64,000 bases of DNA. Source: Prevotella aurantiaca JCM 15754 (GTDB taxonomy: Bacteria; Bacteroidota; Bacteroidia; Bacteroidales; Bacteroidaceae). Both the position numbers and the translations under genes were made by a program. The stretch is from positions 1 through 64,000 of the forward strand of contig NZ_BAKF01000001.1 of the NCBI RefSeq assembly GCF_000614025.1, given 5' to 3'. Positions 28,791 to 38,263 of this stretch are shown here, piece by piece; the first letter of the stretch is position 1, and each line of letters begins with the position of its first letter. The notes beneath the pieces were generated by a model. It saw only the letters and a program-made list of their open reading frames with translations. It ran no database searches and was not told the origin of the DNA.

Positions 28791-29420
28791 TTATTTTCCT
28801 TCTTCTTTATAGAAATATGCACGATGAACCCATATTACGCAACCAACGAGTATTAACGCCATAGCAGGCATGGCCATCATACCGTTGTCTACATAGCCCA
28901 TATCGTAAAGACTCTGTGGTATTACCTTGAAGCCAAGCAGACTTCCACGTCCGAAAAGTTCACGAAAACCACCTACTAATACAAGGATAAGCGCATAACC
29001 TAAGCCGTTTCCGATACCATCGAGGAAACTTGGCCAAGGCTTATTGGTCATGGCGAAGGCCTCCAAACGTCCCATAAGGATACAGTTGGTAATGATAAGA
29101 CCTACATAAACCGAAAGTTGGACACTTACATCGTAAGCAAAAGCCTTCAGCACTTGACTAACGATGGTTACCAAGGCAGCCACAACTACAAGCTGAACGA
29201 TAATACGAATGCGGTTTGGAATGGTTTTACGAATAATCGAAATAATCACGTTCGAGAAGGCTGTAATAATGGTTACCGCCAATCCCATGACGATAGAAGG
29301 TTTCAATTGTGAGGTTACAGCCAAAGCCGAACAGATACCTAACACCTGAATAAGCACAGGATTGTCAAGGTTCAGTGGGTTTATAAAAACCTCTCTATTT
29401 TGTTTTGAGAACAAACTCAT
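28791..29420 (-). CDS. nqrD: Na+-NQR subunit D
   Basis: Integral membrane subunit, 209 residues, six helices. Family segments include [20 protein letters not shown] and [17 protein letters not shown]; Cys30 and Cys112, in those helices, match the iron-ligand positions expected for the family. Its neighbours on both sides are nqr genes. Confidence 0.96.
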   Translation of the reverse strand: MSLFSKQNREVFINPLNLDNPVLIQVLGICSALAVTSQLKPSIVMGLAVTIITAFSNVIISIIRKTIPNRIRIIVQLVVVAALVTIVSQVLKAFAYDVSVQLSVYVGLIITNCILMGRLEAFAMTNKPWPSFLDGIGNGLGYALILVLVGGFRELFGRGSLLGFKVIPQSLYDMGYVDNGMMAMPAMALILVGCVIWVHRAYFYKEEGK

Positions 29421-29455
29421 AATCTTTCTGTTTTATAATTATTTATTTCTCAATA

Positions 29456-30166
29456 TTACTTTGCGGTTAGGAACTTAACATAAGGTGCAAGTCCGCCTTT
29501 CTCGTTGTGGAACATTTCGGTTACACCATTACTTGTTAAGGTAGCTCCGGTTACAGCATCTACCTGGCTTTCGGGCTTCTCTACCTTCTTTGTTACACTG
29601 AAAACGATGTTCTGTTTCTGTGCATCGAAGATGTTCTTTCCCTTGAATTTGTCTTGCCAATCCTTACTATCTTTGATTTCTGCACCCAATCCAGCAGTCT
29701 CACTCTCATGATTAAAGTACACACCAAAGATGGTTGCCTTGTCTTCGTTCAATGCTATGAAACCATTGATAGGGCCCCAAAGTCCATTACCATAAACAGG
29801 AATAACGTACTTATCCTTGCCATCTACCTTGCAGCGGAATAATGCCAGCTTGCCTTCTTTAGCGTCTTTGCTGTCCAATTTAAAGCCAGTATCAACACCG
29901 CCTTGCTTACCTTGCTCTACCACTTGGCCGTCAGCATTGATAATATCATCGGCAAGAATAATCTCGTGCCATAGCTTTTGCGCGGTTTCGTTCGACATAT
30001 CACGGTCTTGATTGAGCGCAAAGAGAATCTGTTTCTGGTGATCTATCTGTACATTAACGTCTTGTGTAGGTTTCAAAGCTTGGAAAACGAAAGCCAACAA
30101 GAAAGCTACTACCACCACAAGGACCACAGAATAGATAATTGTATATGAATTGCTATTTGTCTTCAT
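29456..30166 (-). CDS. nqrC: Na+-NQR subunit C
   Basis: Periplasm-facing subunit carrying a covalently bound FMN. I start it at 30166 (MKTNSNSYTIIYSV), because GGGAGGAAAAG sits about 6 bases before that ATG; an upstream in-frame ATG would run into nqrB. One N-terminal helix is followed by the FMN_bind domain, with the flavinylation motif TGATLTS, whose final Thr takes the FMN. The corrected length is 236 residues. Confidence 0.95.
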   Translation of the reverse strand: MKTNSNSYTIIYSVVLVVVVAFLLAFVFQALKPTQDVNVQIDHQKQILFALNQDRDMSNETAQKLWHEIILADDIINADGQVVEQGKQGGVDTGFKLDSKDAKEGKLALFRCKVDGKDKYVIPVYGNGLWGPINGFIALNEDKATIFGVYFNHESETAGLGAEIKDSKDWQDKFKGKNIFDAQKQNIVFSVTKKVEKPESQVDAVTGATLTSNGVTEMFHNEKGGLAPYVKFLTAK

Positions 30167-30182
30167 CTGTTCTTTTCCTCCC

Positions 30183-31337
30183 TTAGAGTTTAGCACGCTT
30201 AGCACGTTTGTTGATATTTGACTGAACCACACAGTAGTCGATTAATGGTGCACACATATTTCCGAAGAGGATAGCGAGCATCATTCCTTCTGGATAACCA
30301 GGGTTCAACACACGTATAATGACTGCCATTGCTCCAATCAACAAGCCATAAATCCACTTTCCGCATTCTGTTCTTGCTGATGTTACAGGGTCGGTTGCCA
30401 TGAATATAGCACCAAAACAGAAACCGCCCAGCACGATATGCTCGTACCATTGTAGTGGACTTGCACCTGTAGAATGGAATAATAACGCCATAGCAGCACC
30501 TCCTACGAAGACGCTAAGCATAGTTTTCCAGCTTGCAATGTTCGTCCATATCAGAATAATAGCACCAATTGCGATAGCGATAACCGATGTTTCGCCCACC
30601 GAACCAGGTATTAAACCAATAATCATATCGTTGAACGATGCGTTCACAGCAGTACCTTGAGCTATCTCACCCAACGGAGTAGCCATCGTAAAGCCATCAG
30701 GTAGTGCATAGCCGAAGCCGAAAATCTGATCCGTTGCAGTCCAAATCTTATCTCCAGTCATGCTTCCTGGGTAAGAGAAGAAGAGGAAAGCGCGTGTAGC
30801 AAGAGCCACATTAAAGGTGTTCATACCAGTTCCGCCGAAGATTTCCTTTGTGAAAATCACAGCAAAAGCCACTGCTAAAGCCAGCATCCACAATGGTAAC
30901 GTAATCGGAATGATAAGCGGAATGAGTATACCACTCACCAAAAAGCCTTCTTGAATCTCCTCACCTTTCCATTGAGCCCAGGCAAATTCAATACCCAAAC
31001 CCACGATGTAAGACACTAAAATCTTAGGCAACAGCATTAAAGCACCATACACGAACATGCCCATACAGGTTGCTTCGCCTAATTTTCCGGCAGCAAATGC
31101 ATTCTGATAACCAATGTTGTACATACCGAACAACAATGCTGGTATCAGCGAAATCACCACCATGCTCATTATTCTTTTTGAATCGATGGTATCATGAATA
31201 GACGTTCCGCTCTTCGAAGTCTCATTAGGGACATACAAGAATGTGTCCATACCATCATAGATACTCTTGAAAGCGTGCAGCTTTCCGCCTTTTTCAAATT
31301 GTGGGCGCAGCTTATCAAGATAATTTCTTAAGCTCAT
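30183..31337 (-). CDS. nqrB: Na+-NQR subunit B
   Basis: Largest membrane subunit, 384 residues, about ten helices; forms the Na+ pathway and holds covalent FMN and riboflavin. The flavinylation site is in DGFTMATPLGEI, and the family signature FGGTGMNTFNVALATRAFLFF is complete. The N-terminal cytosolic stretch of about 55 residues is normal for the family. Confidence 0.96.
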   Translation of the reverse strand: MSLRNYLDKLRPQFEKGGKLHAFKSIYDGMDTFLYVPNETSKSGTSIHDTIDSKRIMSMVVISLIPALLFGMYNIGYQNAFAAGKLGEATCMGMFVYGALMLLPKILVSYIVGLGIEFAWAQWKGEEIQEGFLVSGILIPLIIPITLPLWMLALAVAFAVIFTKEIFGGTGMNTFNVALATRAFLFFSYPGSMTGDKIWTATDQIFGFGYALPDGFTMATPLGEIAQGTAVNASFNDMIIGLIPGSVGETSVIAIAIGAIILIWTNIASWKTMLSVFVGGAAMALLFHSTGASPLQWYEHIVLGGFCFGAIFMATDPVTSARTECGKWIYGLLIGAMAVIIRVLNPGYPEGMMLAILFGNMCAPLIDYCVVQSNINKRAKRAKL

Positions 31338-31385
31338 ATTGTATCACTTAAAAGTTTTAATTCTCTATTATAATATAAGGTGTAC

Positions 31386-32738
31386 TTACGCATTCTCCTT
31401 GCGTAGCGTATTCAAACCATCGCGTACAATCTTCTGCAGTGGTTGTTTTGAACTATCTACGAACTCTGCCAATGCAAAGTCTTCGGGACTTACTTCGTAA
31501 ATACCAAGCTGTTCTTGTTTGTCGATATTACCTGTTATAATAGCTTTAATAAGGTATTCGCCATATATATCCATTGGTAACACCGAGTCATATTCGCCGC
31601 TCATGATGATATTACGCTTTCCTCCCTTGATACGCGCGTCGAGGTCGTACTCCTTATTCTTTCCGAAGAGCCAGCTAAAGTAGCTTCGTGATGTTGAAAA
31701 TTGGTTGAAACGAGGCATTATCCAGCCTGCTAATTCGTTCACATCGTCGCCTTCTGGTATTGCAACAACCTCAGAAACGTGAGCACCGAGGAAGCTATTA
31801 TCGTCTGCTATCGTACCTGTCAGCGGATTACCGTTCAACAATCGCACATGTTCAGAGGCTGTTAGTCTTCCTGAAACAATATCTTTAATAGGTGTACCCA
31901 CCAATGCTTTCACGTAAGCAGGTTCCTTTACCTTACTACCAGCTACAGCAACCACACGTGTTAGGTCTACCTTTCCAGTTTGGAGGAGTCTTCCAAAGAA
32001 GATAACCGCAGTAGGATCAACTGTCCAAACCACCTCTCCCTTGTTCACAGGGCATAGATGATTCACCTGTACACCCACGTTTCCAGCTGGACATGGACCA
32101 TCGAAAACAGTCAGTTCCACATCTTTAGCCTCTGTCAGAGCCTTACAATTTTGTTGTGCTCCGATAGATAAATAAACCTTAGAAATCTTAGATAGTGCGG
32201 TTAATCCAGTTTGAAAAGCTTCTTCCTGACCTTGAAGTTCATATTCAAAGTCGCCTTGTAGCGGCTTATCTCTAAGTGCTGAGATGAATATTGCCTTTGG
32301 TTTTGTGTCGGGAGTAGTAGACACTGCATAAGGCAATTGGTTGATATACCCGAAGAGTCCTGCTTCTAACAGAGCCTTCTTTACACCTTCTCCATCCAGT
32401 GTCTGCACGTTTTTGACACCGAAATCGGCAAACGTTTGTTCGTTATCTGCCTCTATGCTAACGTACAAAATCTTTCTACGGTCTCCTCTTACAATCGATT
32501 TTACGACACCGCTTACAGGAGAAGCAAATCTCACTTCTTCTGAATTCTTGTTCACGAAAAGCGTTTCGCCAGTCTTGACATGGTCGCCTGCCTTCACTAC
32601 CATTTTAGGAATAACTCCTACGAAGTCCTCTGGTACTATTGCATACAGCTTCGACGATTCCAATGGCATGGTTTCTTTCTTAGCACGTCCTTTGAGTTTT
32701 ATGTCTAAACCCTTACGCAACCTTATTTGTTCTGTCAT
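31386..32738 (-). CDS. nqrA: Na+-NQR subunit A
   Basis: Soluble peripheral subunit that binds ubiquinone or menaquinone; 450 residues, normal size. Family segments: LRKGLDIKLKGRA at the start, PEDFVGVIPKMVVKAGDHV (a biotinyl-lipoyl-like fold), and DVNELAGWIMPRFNQFS near the C-terminus. It is the first gene of nqrABCDEF and is divergent from the TamB-like gene with only 91 bases between. A TATATTTG box on the minus strand at 32783-32776 is the likely promoter. Confidence 0.96.
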   Translation of the reverse strand: MTEQIRLRKGLDIKLKGRAKKETMPLESSKLYAIVPEDFVGVIPKMVVKAGDHVKTGETLFVNKNSEEVRFASPVSGVVKSIVRGDRRKILYVSIEADNEQTFADFGVKNVQTLDGEGVKKALLEAGLFGYINQLPYAVSTTPDTKPKAIFISALRDKPLQGDFEYELQGQEEAFQTGLTALSKISKVYLSIGAQQNCKALTEAKDVELTVFDGPCPAGNVGVQVNHLCPVNKGEVVWTVDPTAVIFFGRLLQTGKVDLTRVVAVAGSKVKEPAYVKALVGTPIKDIVSGRLTASEHVRLLNGNPLTGTIADDNSFLGAHVSEVVAIPEGDDVNELAGWIMPRFNQFSTSRSYFSWLFGKNKEYDLDARIKGGKRNIIMSGEYDSVLPMDIYGEYLIKAIITGNIDKQEQLGIYEVSPEDFALAEFVDSSKQPLQKIVRDGLNTLRKENA

Positions 32739-32775
32739 AATTTAAAATAATGAAAACATCACTTTTTTCAGCTTG

Positions 32776-32783
32776 CAAATATA
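32776..32783 (-). promoter_or_regulatory. nqr operon promoter (-7 box)
   Basis: TATATTTG on the minus strand, about 38 bases before the nqrA start. The matching -33 box is weak, so only the -7 element is certain. Confidence 0.55.
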
Positions 32784-32829
32784 GTAATTTTTAGGCACTT
32801 TAGAAACTTTTTACCGCTTTAATTTTAGT

Positions 32830-35800
32830 ATGAAAGGGAAAAATTGTAGTTTTGCAATTGCTTTGAAACGGTTGAAGACTTTTATTCGTTGGAGCGTATG
32901 GTCCTTAATAGGATCATACTTGCTTATTATTACGCTGTTACATCTACCAGCCATACAGCATTTTGTTGGCTCGCAGGTGGCTGATGCTATTGCGGATAAG
33001 CTGGGAACAAAGGTTAAAATAGAGCGTGTTGACCTCGGTTTTCTTAATCATTTCATCGTTGACGGACTGATTATAAACGACCAAAAAGGCAAGCAGATGG
33101 CAGAAGCATCGCGCATTGCTGCGAAAGTAGACCTATGGTCGCTCATCAGCGATGGTAAGGTGCGCATTTCTTCGGCACAGGTTTTCGGTCTGAATGCCCT
33201 ACTCTACCGCAACTCTCCCACCGAAAAAACCAACTTTCAGTTCGTCCTCGACTCGTTAGCATCGCGTGATACAACGCGCCATACCCCTTTAGATCTTCGC
33301 ATTCAAAGCCTTATTATACGTCATGGAAACGTGCGATACGACCTTCTTTCGGCCCCTATTACACGCAACAGACTTAACCTTAACCACCTCAATGTTAAGG
33401 AAATATCGGGCCACATTAACTTAAAGGTTCTCACAGATAGCAACGTTAATGCCGAGATACGCAACTTCTCGTTTGCCGAATCTTCGGGTTTAGATGTGCG
33501 TAACCTGCGCTTGCATCTGAAAGCCAACAAGCAACAAGCCGAATTAAGCAACCTTTTTATTCAGCTTCCCCAGTCAAAAATCAATATACCTTTATATATA
33601 GCACGCTTCGACAGTAAGGCTGCGAAGCCCTATTTTGCTTCTGCTTACCATCAGATAAGCATTAATAAGTCGTATGTTACCCCTGCCGACATGGCTTGTT
33701 TCATGCCTGCGCTGAAAACATTTGGCAGCAAACTGCACTTCAACACTAATATTTCGGGTACAGCCGACCAGTTGAATTTGAAAACGTTTGTACTCAACTA
33801 TGGCAAGAAAGACATTGTTGCGAACCTCAATGGCTCGCTCGCTCATCTTACCACACAACCTGCCTGGAACATCAACGCAACTGCTTTGCAACTGAAAGGC
33901 GACCTTATTCAAAAGGTGGACAAGGCGTTCCGCCTGAATCTTCCTGCCGAAGTGTTGCGCTTAGGCGACCTCAGTTTTAAAGGAAAGGTGCGAGGAACAC
34001 GGGGCTACCACCACGCAAAGGGTACACTTGCCCTTATGCATGGCAATGCCGATGTAGACTTTTCGCTTCGTGGAAAGAACTTAAAAGCTGAACTAAACAC
34101 GCAGCGTTTCACTATTGGCAATATTCTCACATCGGCTCAGCTGGGTACGATGGCTGCAAACATTAAGATAGAAGGCACCACCGACCTACGTTATTTATAT
34201 GCCAAAGGAACCATTCCTCAGTTCGATTACAACGGCTATAGTTACCGCAACATAGCGATTGATGGCACTTATACCAACGATACTTTCAACGGAAAGGCGT
34301 CTATCAACGACCCAAATGGTAAGTTAGGAATTGACGGAATGGTGGGTAACATTCGCAAATTCATTGAGAAGAAGGGACAAATAGCCGTAAATGCACGCAT
34401 CGAAGCAGACAATGTTAATCTGCACAACATGCGCATTACGGAGGCTTTAGGCAACCGAACGCTCTCTTTTAATTCCACTTTGGCGGGCAGCAGTTCGTCT
34501 ATCGACGACCTTATCGGTAAACTTACGCTCGACAATTTCGCCATGCAAGAGGGCAATAAACGCAACGTTGCGCTGAAACATTTGGAGATAACGGCTGCCA
34601 ATAAGCTCATGGGCAAGTCGATAGACTTACAGTCTGACTTTGGCACAGCGTCTATTTCGGGCCGCTTCAACTACTCTTCGCTGGTGCAAAGTGTGCGGAA
34701 CATTGTGGGTTCATACCTTCCTGCGCTGGTGGGAACACCTCGCCGATGGAACAAAACCACCGATAAGAATGTGTTTCACATTGAGGCTAACATTACAAAC
34801 ACACAGATTTTACACGACTTAGCGAACCTTAAAATAGCGCTTTCGCCCTCGCTCCGCCTCACAGGAGATGTTGACGAAGCCCACAATATGCTTACGTTGA
34901 ACATTGCGGCACCGCAGGCTGACTATGGTAGATACCATTTCGAAAACTTCTCTTTGGCGCTTTCTACACTCAATAATAGTCTGGATATTGGTCTGAAAGG
35001 CGAATGGATAGATGGTGCTGGCCGTCGTCTTGCATTGCAAACCATAGGTTCTGCCAGAAACAACGAGCTGAATACGCTGTCTTCTTTCAACGCTTTTGCA
35101 CAGAAAACCTTTATGGGACAAGTGGATTGCACGGCTCAATTCGAGCGCATTCAGGGCAATAAGCTGGCTACGCATTTGCATTTTGCACCGTCAAAGATAC
35201 GCATCGATACCATCGCACTGCAGGTTCAGCCTTCTGAACTCACCTATACGCACAACAATTTAGATATAAAACACTTCGAATTATCGAACAAAGAGCAGCA
35301 CATTATCGTGAACGGACAGACTTCGGGCAACGCTTCCGACTCGCTCACGGTACAGCTTAAGGACATCGATGTACCTTATATATTAGACATTGTAAACTTC
35401 CACAGCGTGTCGTTTGGTGGCTTTGCATCGGGCAAAGTGGTGCTTAAGTCGGTATTTAATAACCCTCGCGCATACGCCGACCTTATTGTTAGAGAGTTTA
35501 AGTTCGAGAAAGCCGATATGGGAACGCTGTATGCACAAGCTAATTACACCAATAGCGAAGGACGAATAAATATCGAAGCGAAGGCGTTAGACGACGAAAC
35601 ATCGACTGACGTAAACGGTTATGTAGACTTAAAACATAGCTATATCAACCTTCCTATCTTTGCTCACGACACGTCGTTGGCCTTCATTAAGCGGTTCTGC
35701 GGGGCGTTTATGGACAACATTAAGTTGCGTGGCAACGGCTGGGTGAAGGTAGTTGGTCCGCTATCTAAGGTTAATCTCGAAGGCGATGTACTCGTTTCGG

Positions 35801-37293
35801 GCTCGGTACGCATAAAGCCGCTCGGCACAACCTATACGGTTCAAGATGGTCGTGTATCGCTTATTCCGAACGAAATCAACTTCAACAGCATCAACGTAAC
35901 TGACGGAGAAGGACACAATGGTATAATTACGGGAGGACTAAGCCATCAAGCCTTGCGCCATTTAACGCTTGATATAGACATTCAAGCCAACAATCTGCTG
36001 ACCTATAACCTACCCCGTGAGTCTACATCGGCTAACTTCTGGGGACGCGTTTATGGCTCGGGCAAGTGCCAAATCGTGGGCAATGAGAACGAAATAACGT
36101 TGAACATCAACATGACACCGAACCGAAACTCGCACATTACATACAATGCGGCGAAGAATGCCATAGACGAAAACTCGTTCATACGATGGAGAGATATGAC
36201 TCCAGACAGCCTTATGCCAGTGCTAAGACAAGACACTACATGGCTGAAACACAATGTGGAAGACAATTACAACAGGAAGATGGCGGCCGATTTGCGTATC
36301 AACTTACTCGTCAATACCACACCAGACTTCACGCTGAGTGTGCTGATGGACGAATCGTCGGGCGACAACATCACGCTGAATGGCTCGGGTGTGGTTCGTG
36401 CCACCTATTATAATAAGGGGGCTTTACAACTCTTCGGTAACTACAACGTGAGTCGAGGAGCCTATAACATTACCATTCAGAACATTATAAAACGACAGTT
36501 TGCCTTCGACGATGGCTCGCTCATCGCCTTCGGCGGCGACCCCTTTGCTGCCTCGTTGAAGCTGAAAGGACGTTACACACTGAACTCTGTGCCGCTCTCC
36601 GACCTAAGAATGGGAAGCTCGTTCCGCACCAGTAACACGAAAGTAGACTGCTTATTGAACATCAATGGCACGCCAGAGACGCCTTCGGTAACCTTCGGAC
36701 TCAATCTGCCCGAACTGTCTTCCGATGCAAAACAAATGGTGTTGTCGGTTCTCAACTCCGAACAAGACCTTAACCAACAGGTGTTATACCTGCTCGCTGT
36801 GGGCCGTTTCTATCCGCAATCAAACAATAATGCAGCCCCACACGAGCCCAATCAGTCTGGACAAGCGTCGCTTGTGATGCAGAGTATCCTATCAGGAACA
36901 CTCTCACAGCAGATTAACACCGTGCTATCGAACGTGATTAACGACACACATTGGAACTTTGGAGCGAACATTGCTACGGGTAACGATGGATTTAACAATG
37001 CCGAATACGAAGGCATATTGTCGGGAAGTCTGCTGAATAACCGCCTACTCATCAACGGCGAGTTTGGCTATCGCGACAACGTAGCCACCAATACGTCGGC
37101 TTTCATCGGCGATTTCGATATTAAATATCTGCTCTTGCCCAGTGGAAACATAGCCCTGAACTTCTACAATAGGGCCAACGACCGCTACTTTACTCGCAAC
37201 TCTTTGAACACACAAGGCATTGGTGTGATAATGAAAAAAGACTTCGTTAATTTCAAAGACTTATTCAAGTGGAAGAAGAAAAAGAAGAAATAA
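32830..37293 (+). CDS. TamB-like translocation and assembly protein (DUF490)
   Basis: Very large protein of 1487 residues: an N-terminal membrane helix at about 24-43, then an AsmA-like start (LHLPAIQHFVGSQVADAIAD, VDLGFLNHFIVDG), a long beta-rich body, and the DUF490/TamB C-terminal domain (about 1130-1480: INGTPETPSVTFGLNLPELS, QQVLYLLAVGRFYP). TamB-type proteins span the periplasm and move lipids or outer-membrane proteins between membranes. The chain ends in a run of Lys (KWKKKKKK). It stands alone after the divergent nqr promoter. The role in lipid transport is known for relatives, not shown here. Confidence 0.9.
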   Translation: MKGKNCSFAIALKRLKTFIRWSVWSLIGSYLLIITLLHLPAIQHFVGSQVADAIADKLGTKVKIERVDLGFLNHFIVDGLIINDQKGKQMAEASRIAAKVDLWSLISDGKVRISSAQVFGLNALLYRNSPTEKTNFQFVLDSLASRDTTRHTPLDLRIQSLIIRHGNVRYDLLSAPITRNRLNLNHLNVKEISGHINLKVLTDSNVNAEIRNFSFAESSGLDVRNLRLHLKANKQQAELSNLFIQLPQSKINIPLYIARFDSKAAKPYFASAYHQISINKSYVTPADMACFMPALKTFGSKLHFNTNISGTADQLNLKTFVLNYGKKDIVANLNGSLAHLTTQPAWNINATALQLKGDLIQKVDKAFRLNLPAEVLRLGDLSFKGKVRGTRGYHHAKGTLALMHGNADVDFSLRGKNLKAELNTQRFTIGNILTSAQLGTMAANIKIEGTTDLRYLYAKGTIPQFDYNGYSYRNIAIDGTYTNDTFNGKASINDPNGKLGIDGMVGNIRKFIEKKGQIAVNARIEADNVNLHNMRITEALGNRTLSFNSTLAGSSSSIDDLIGKLTLDNFAMQEGNKRNVALKHLEITAANKLMGKSIDLQSDFGTASISGRFNYSSLVQSVRNIVGSYLPALVGTPRRWNKTTDKNVFHIEANITNTQILHDLANLKIALSPSLRLTGDVDEAHNMLTLNIAAPQADYGRYHFENFSLALSTLNNSLDIGLKGEWIDGAGRRLALQTIGSARNNELNTLSSFNAFAQKTFMGQVDCTAQFERIQGNKLATHLHFAPSKIRIDTIALQVQPSELTYTHNNLDIKHFELSNKEQHIIVNGQTSGNASDSLTVQLKDIDVPYILDIVNFHSVSFGGFASGKVVLKSVFNNPRAYADLIVREFKFEKADMGTLYAQANYTNSEGRINIEAKALDDETSTDVNGYVDLKHSYINLPIFAHDTSLAFIKRFCGAFMDNIKLRGNGWVKVVGPLSKVNLEGDVLVSGSVRIKPLGTTYTVQDGRVSLIPNEINFNSINVTDGEGHNGIITGGLSHQALRHLTLDIDIQANNLLTYNLPRESTSANFWGRVYGSGKCQIVGNENEITLNINMTPNRNSHITYNAAKNAIDENSFIRWRDMTPDSLMPVLRQDTTWLKHNVEDNYNRKMAADLRINLLVNTTPDFTLSVLMDESSGDNITLNGSGVVRATYYNKGALQLFGNYNVSRGAYNITIQNIIKRQFAFDDGSLIAFGGDPFAASLKLKGRYTLNSVPLSDLRMGSSFRTSNTKVDCLLNINGTPETPSVTFGLNLPELSSDAKQMVLSVLNSEQDLNQQVLYLLAVGRFYPQSNNNAAPHEPNQSGQASLVMQSILSGTLSQQINTVLSNVINDTHWNFGANIATGNDGFNNAEYEGILSGSLLNNRLLINGEFGYRDNVATNTSAFIGDFDIKYLLLPSGNIALNFYNRANDRYFTRNSLNTQGIGVIMKKDFVNFKDLFKWKKKKKK

Positions 37294-37834
37294 ACTTCTT
37301 CTTCCCACTTTTTACGCACCGCACAGAAGCCGTTCGGTAGGCAGGAATGGCATCGGCTACTCGCCTACTCGCTATCTGCTTGATGGCAAAGCAATGCAAG
37401 TTTATCCGCTTTATCCATCTTTTTTATATTTTTTTCAAAAGAAAAAGCATTACATTACTACATATAATACATCATGTTTTAGTAACCCTTACTTAACATA
37501 CAGTTTACGTTTATTATGAAAGAATATGCATATTAGAAAGTAATACCAATGCTTTCGTTTTGCAATAGAGCCTGTTTTGCGTTGCAATATAGGCTCTTTT
37601 GCCGTGCAAAACAGGCCCTTTTACAACGCAAAACAATAGGTATTGCAACGCATTGGTGGTCAGATGGTTACACCATACAATTTAAACGAAACAGCATATA
37701 CACTTTTATTGCATAACGTGCATAAAACTTGCATAACGCAATTCGACAACTAAGGCAGTTTATTTGTATAAACGTTTATAATTATTATAATTATCAAACT
37801 TACATAATTGTTTAATCTTTTTCACTACATAAAA
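37294..37834. other. Gene-free stretch before the peptidase array
   Basis: No gene seen. It holds repeat copy R4 (37515-37671) and AT-rich sequence. The last part resembles the regions before the promoters of units B to E, so it is the left edge of the first array unit. Confidence 0.6.
37515..37671 (+). repeat. Dispersed palindromic repeat, copy R4
   Basis: Same orientation as the array copies; the core AGAGCCTGTTTTGC and TATAGGCTCTTTTGC are exact family matches, and it ends in GATGGTTACACC. It lies 160 bases before the first peptidase promoter. Confidence 0.85.
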
Positions 37835-38263
37835 TTGCATTTTTCACGAGAAACGTATAATTTTGCGAACGTATTGCGATAAACTGGACATACTAAAAAC
37901 CATCATCTAAATGTATAGTCTACGCAAATGTCATAAGAAAAAAGTGAGTATTAAACGAGAGTAACATTAATTTAATGACGGCAAATGAACAGGAAAATTT
38001 ACACGAAATCCTTATAAAGGGAACTAAAGGCACTTGGAATAATAGGGTATCCAATGCCGAAAGAAAAGTCATAAAATTTATTTTTAGGTCTTTCAACAGA
38101 CACTTAATGTGTAGAAAGATACAAAACCAGTCTTAATACAGAGCATAAGCCACTTGTTAAAAATAGCTTGCGGGTACGCTATGCATAGGGTCTTGTGTAC
38201 CCGCAGCTAATGTAACATAGGTGGAATATGCCTCTAAAAATCAATTTTTAAACTTAGCTATTT
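37835..38263 (+). promoter_or_regulatory. Promoter and conserved 390-nt leader, unit A
   Basis: TTG 37835-37837 and TAATTTTG 37858-37865 are 20 bases apart; transcription would begin near 37872, leaving a leader of about 390 bases. A conserved block (GATACAAAACCAGTCTTAAT, 38119-38138) is followed by a hairpin at 38165-38208: stem GCGGGTACG / TGTACCCGC plus outer AGCT / AGCT, loop with the palindrome CTATGCATAG and GGGTCTT. A short frame at 37985-38017 codes MNRKIYTKSL. No known riboswitch is recognised. Confidence 0.65.

Noticed and set aside
37835-38263. Known riboswitch in the peptidase leaders
   Set aside because: I could not match the conserved blocks to cobalamin, TPP, SAM, preQ1 or other classes I know; recorded as a candidate new element instead.
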